A DNA stretch of 7,259 nucleotides from an uncultured Caldimicrobium sp. (GTDB lineage: Bacteria; Desulfobacterota; Thermodesulfobacteria; Thermodesulfobacteriales; Thermodesulfobacteriaceae): assembly GCA_938091475.1 (NCBI GenBank), contig CALLJI010000180.1, positions 1 to 7,259 on the forward strand, written 5' to 3'. Below, one piece after another: positions 6,417 through 7,259 of the stretch; the first letter of the stretch is position 1; the number at the start of each line of letters is the position of its first letter. The position numbers were made by a program, and so were the translations under genes. Under the pieces are notes generated by a model. That model was not told the DNA's origin. It ran no database searches and saw only the letters and a list, made by a program, of their open reading frames with translations.

Positions 6417-7175
6417 ATGCATAAAAAAGCTTTCTTACCTCCTCTTGAAAAGCTCATAGAAGAGCTTCTCCCCAGAATTAACCATTGGGCAACCAAGTAT
6501 GCCTATTTAGGACAACCAGTTTTATCTAAGGAAGATTTAGTTTCTGCAGGAATCTTAGGTTTAATTGAGGCCTATCATCGCTATGATCCTTCCAAAAAAG
6601 TTGCCTTTAGGACCTATGCGGAATATCGTATAAAGGGGGCTATTCTAGATGAGATTAGAAAAATAGATATTGTTCCGAGAAGTATTCGCGATAAAATCTC
6701 TGAATTAGAGGATAAAATCAAAGATTTGTACCTTAGATTAGGAAGGCTTCCCACGGAAGAAGAAATAATTGAGACCCTTGGAATTTCAACTGAAGATTAT
6801 CACAGGTTATTGGAAAATATCAAAGGGATTTCCTTTATAGATATTAGTAGCTTAAAGCAAAAAATTCCAGAGCTGGAAGAAGAGGATATTTTTCAGTATA
6901 TTGGTACAACTTCGGATAAAGATGATCCCTATGAAAAAGTATTATTGAAGGAACTTACCGAAAAATTGGAAGAGGCTTTAGAGCTCTTAACTGAGAAAGA
7001 GAGATTAGTCTTAGCCCTTTACTATTATGAGGATTTGAATATGAAAGAAATTGCTAAGGTTTTGGGATATACAGAGGGTAGAATTTCTCAAATTCATCAG
7101 CAAGCCCTTTTAAAATTAAGGACTTATTTTAAAATAGAAGAAGAAAAGCCAAAAAATTCTGGGAAGAGGAGGTAA
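6417..7175 (+). CDS. fliA: FliA, flagellar sigma-28 factor
   Basis: FliA directs RNA polymerase to late flagellar and chemotaxis promoters. At 252 residues it has the usual length and the three-part layout of the FliA/WhiG sigma-70 subgroup. Region 2 spans about 38-91: SKEDLVSAGILGLIEAYHRY, then FRTYAEYRIKGAILDEIRKI and the VPRSIR motif (86-91) characteristic of this subgroup. Region 3 (about 92-145) contains LGRLPTEEEI. Region 4 (about 188-236) contains LTEKERLVLALYYYEDLNMKEIA and the recognition-helix segment YTEGRISQIHQQALLKLR. A short basic tail ends in Lys-Arg-Arg. All regions are intact, so the factor should be functional. No gene for its anti-sigma factor FlgM lies in the window. The last two codons (AGG AGG) double as the cheY ribosome binding site. 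Confidence 0.97.
   Translation: MHKKAFLPPLEKLIEELLPRINHWATKYAYLGQPVLSKEDLVSAGILGLIEAYHRYDPSKKVAFRTYAEYRIKGAILDEIRKIDIVPRSIRDKISELEDKIKDLYLRLGRLPTEEEIIETLGISTEDYHRLLENIKGISFIDISSLKQKIPELEEEDIFQYIGTTSDKDDPYEKVLLKELTEKLEEALELLTEKERLVLALYYYEDLNMKEIAKVLGYTEGRISQIHQQALLKLRTYFKIEEEKPKNSGKRR
7167..7172 (+). promoter_or_regulatory. Ribosome binding site of cheY, inside the fliA 3' end
   Basis: A consensus AGGAGG formed by the final Arg-Arg codons of fliA lies 7 bases before the cheY ATG. It is the best Shine-Dalgarno match I noticed in the window, suggesting efficient translation of cheY from the shared transcript. Confidence 0.75.
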
Positions 7176-7179
7176 GGGG

Positions 7180-7259
7180 ATGGCTATTGATCCTAATATA
7201 AAAATCCTTGTGGTGGATGATTTTTCTACTATGAGAAAAATTATACGCAATATTTTAAC
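7180..7259 (+). CDS. cheY: CheY, chemotaxis response regulator (5' part only)
   Basis: Only the first 26 codons are present before the window ends. They encode a response-regulator receiver domain opening: a hydrophobic strand ILVV followed by the acidic pair Asp13-Asp14 and then FSTMRKIIRN. The DDFSTMR string is typical of CheY, the single-domain regulator that binds the flagellar motor switch when phosphorylated. The phosphorylated Asp and the Thr and Lys of the active site would lie beyond the window. It starts 4 bases after the fliA stop, with a strong ribosome binding site, and cheY commonly follows fliA in polar flagellates. A longer protein beginning with a receiver domain cannot be excluded from 26 residues. 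Confidence 0.9.
   Translation, partial: MAIDPNIKILVVDDFSTMRKIIRNIL

Overview
This window is a single, tightly packed, plus-strand run of flagellar genes: fliP (3' end only) - fliQ - fliR - flhB - flhA - flhF - flhG - fliA - cheY (5' end only). All nine genes read in the same direction. They are separated by at most 22 bases, and fliQ and fliR overlap by 4 bases (ATGA). I see no minus-strand gene, RNA gene, mobile element, CRISPR array or convincing terminator. There is no gene-free stretch longer than 22 bases, so promoter and end of the transcript probably both lie outside the window.

Layout: bases 1-2513 hold the membrane core of the flagellar type III export gate (FliP, FliQ, FliR) and the substrate-specificity switch FlhB. 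Bases 2518-4581 hold FlhA, the export-gate subunit with the large cytoplasmic ring domain. Bases 4585-6403 hold the pair that sets flagellar placement and number, FlhF (SRP-type GTPase) and FlhG/FleN (MinD-type ATPase). Bases 6417-7175 hold the flagellar sigma factor FliA (sigma-28). At 7180 the chemotaxis response regulator CheY begins and runs off the end. One transcript would therefore supply export apparatus, placement control, the late-gene sigma factor and the motor-switch regulator, an order also known from polarly flagellated Gram-negative bacteria (flhA-flhF-fleN-fliA-cheY).

Organism: the DNA is AT-rich. The proteins are rich in Lys, Glu, Ile and Phe, and Arg is mostly AGA/AGG, which is common in thermophiles. 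Gene order and protein character would suit a thermophilic Gram-negative lineage such as Thermodesulfobacteria, but this is a weak inference from composition and general resemblance and no search was possible.

Most of the window is conventional. The one point that stands out is the FlhF/FlhG pair. FlhF keeps its P-loop but has lost key residues of its other GTPase motifs (DTHSL where DTAGR is expected, TFLD for TKLD, DNYK for DTYR). FlhG starts directly at its Walker A strand, without the N-terminal DQAxxLR-type helix that activates FlhF in studied systems, and an in-frame stop just upstream excludes a longer start. The two losses are complementary and suggest that FlhF here is no longer a GTPase stimulated by FlhG. 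A weaker observation is a sigma-54-like -24/-12 sequence in the 3' end of flhB, ahead of flhA.
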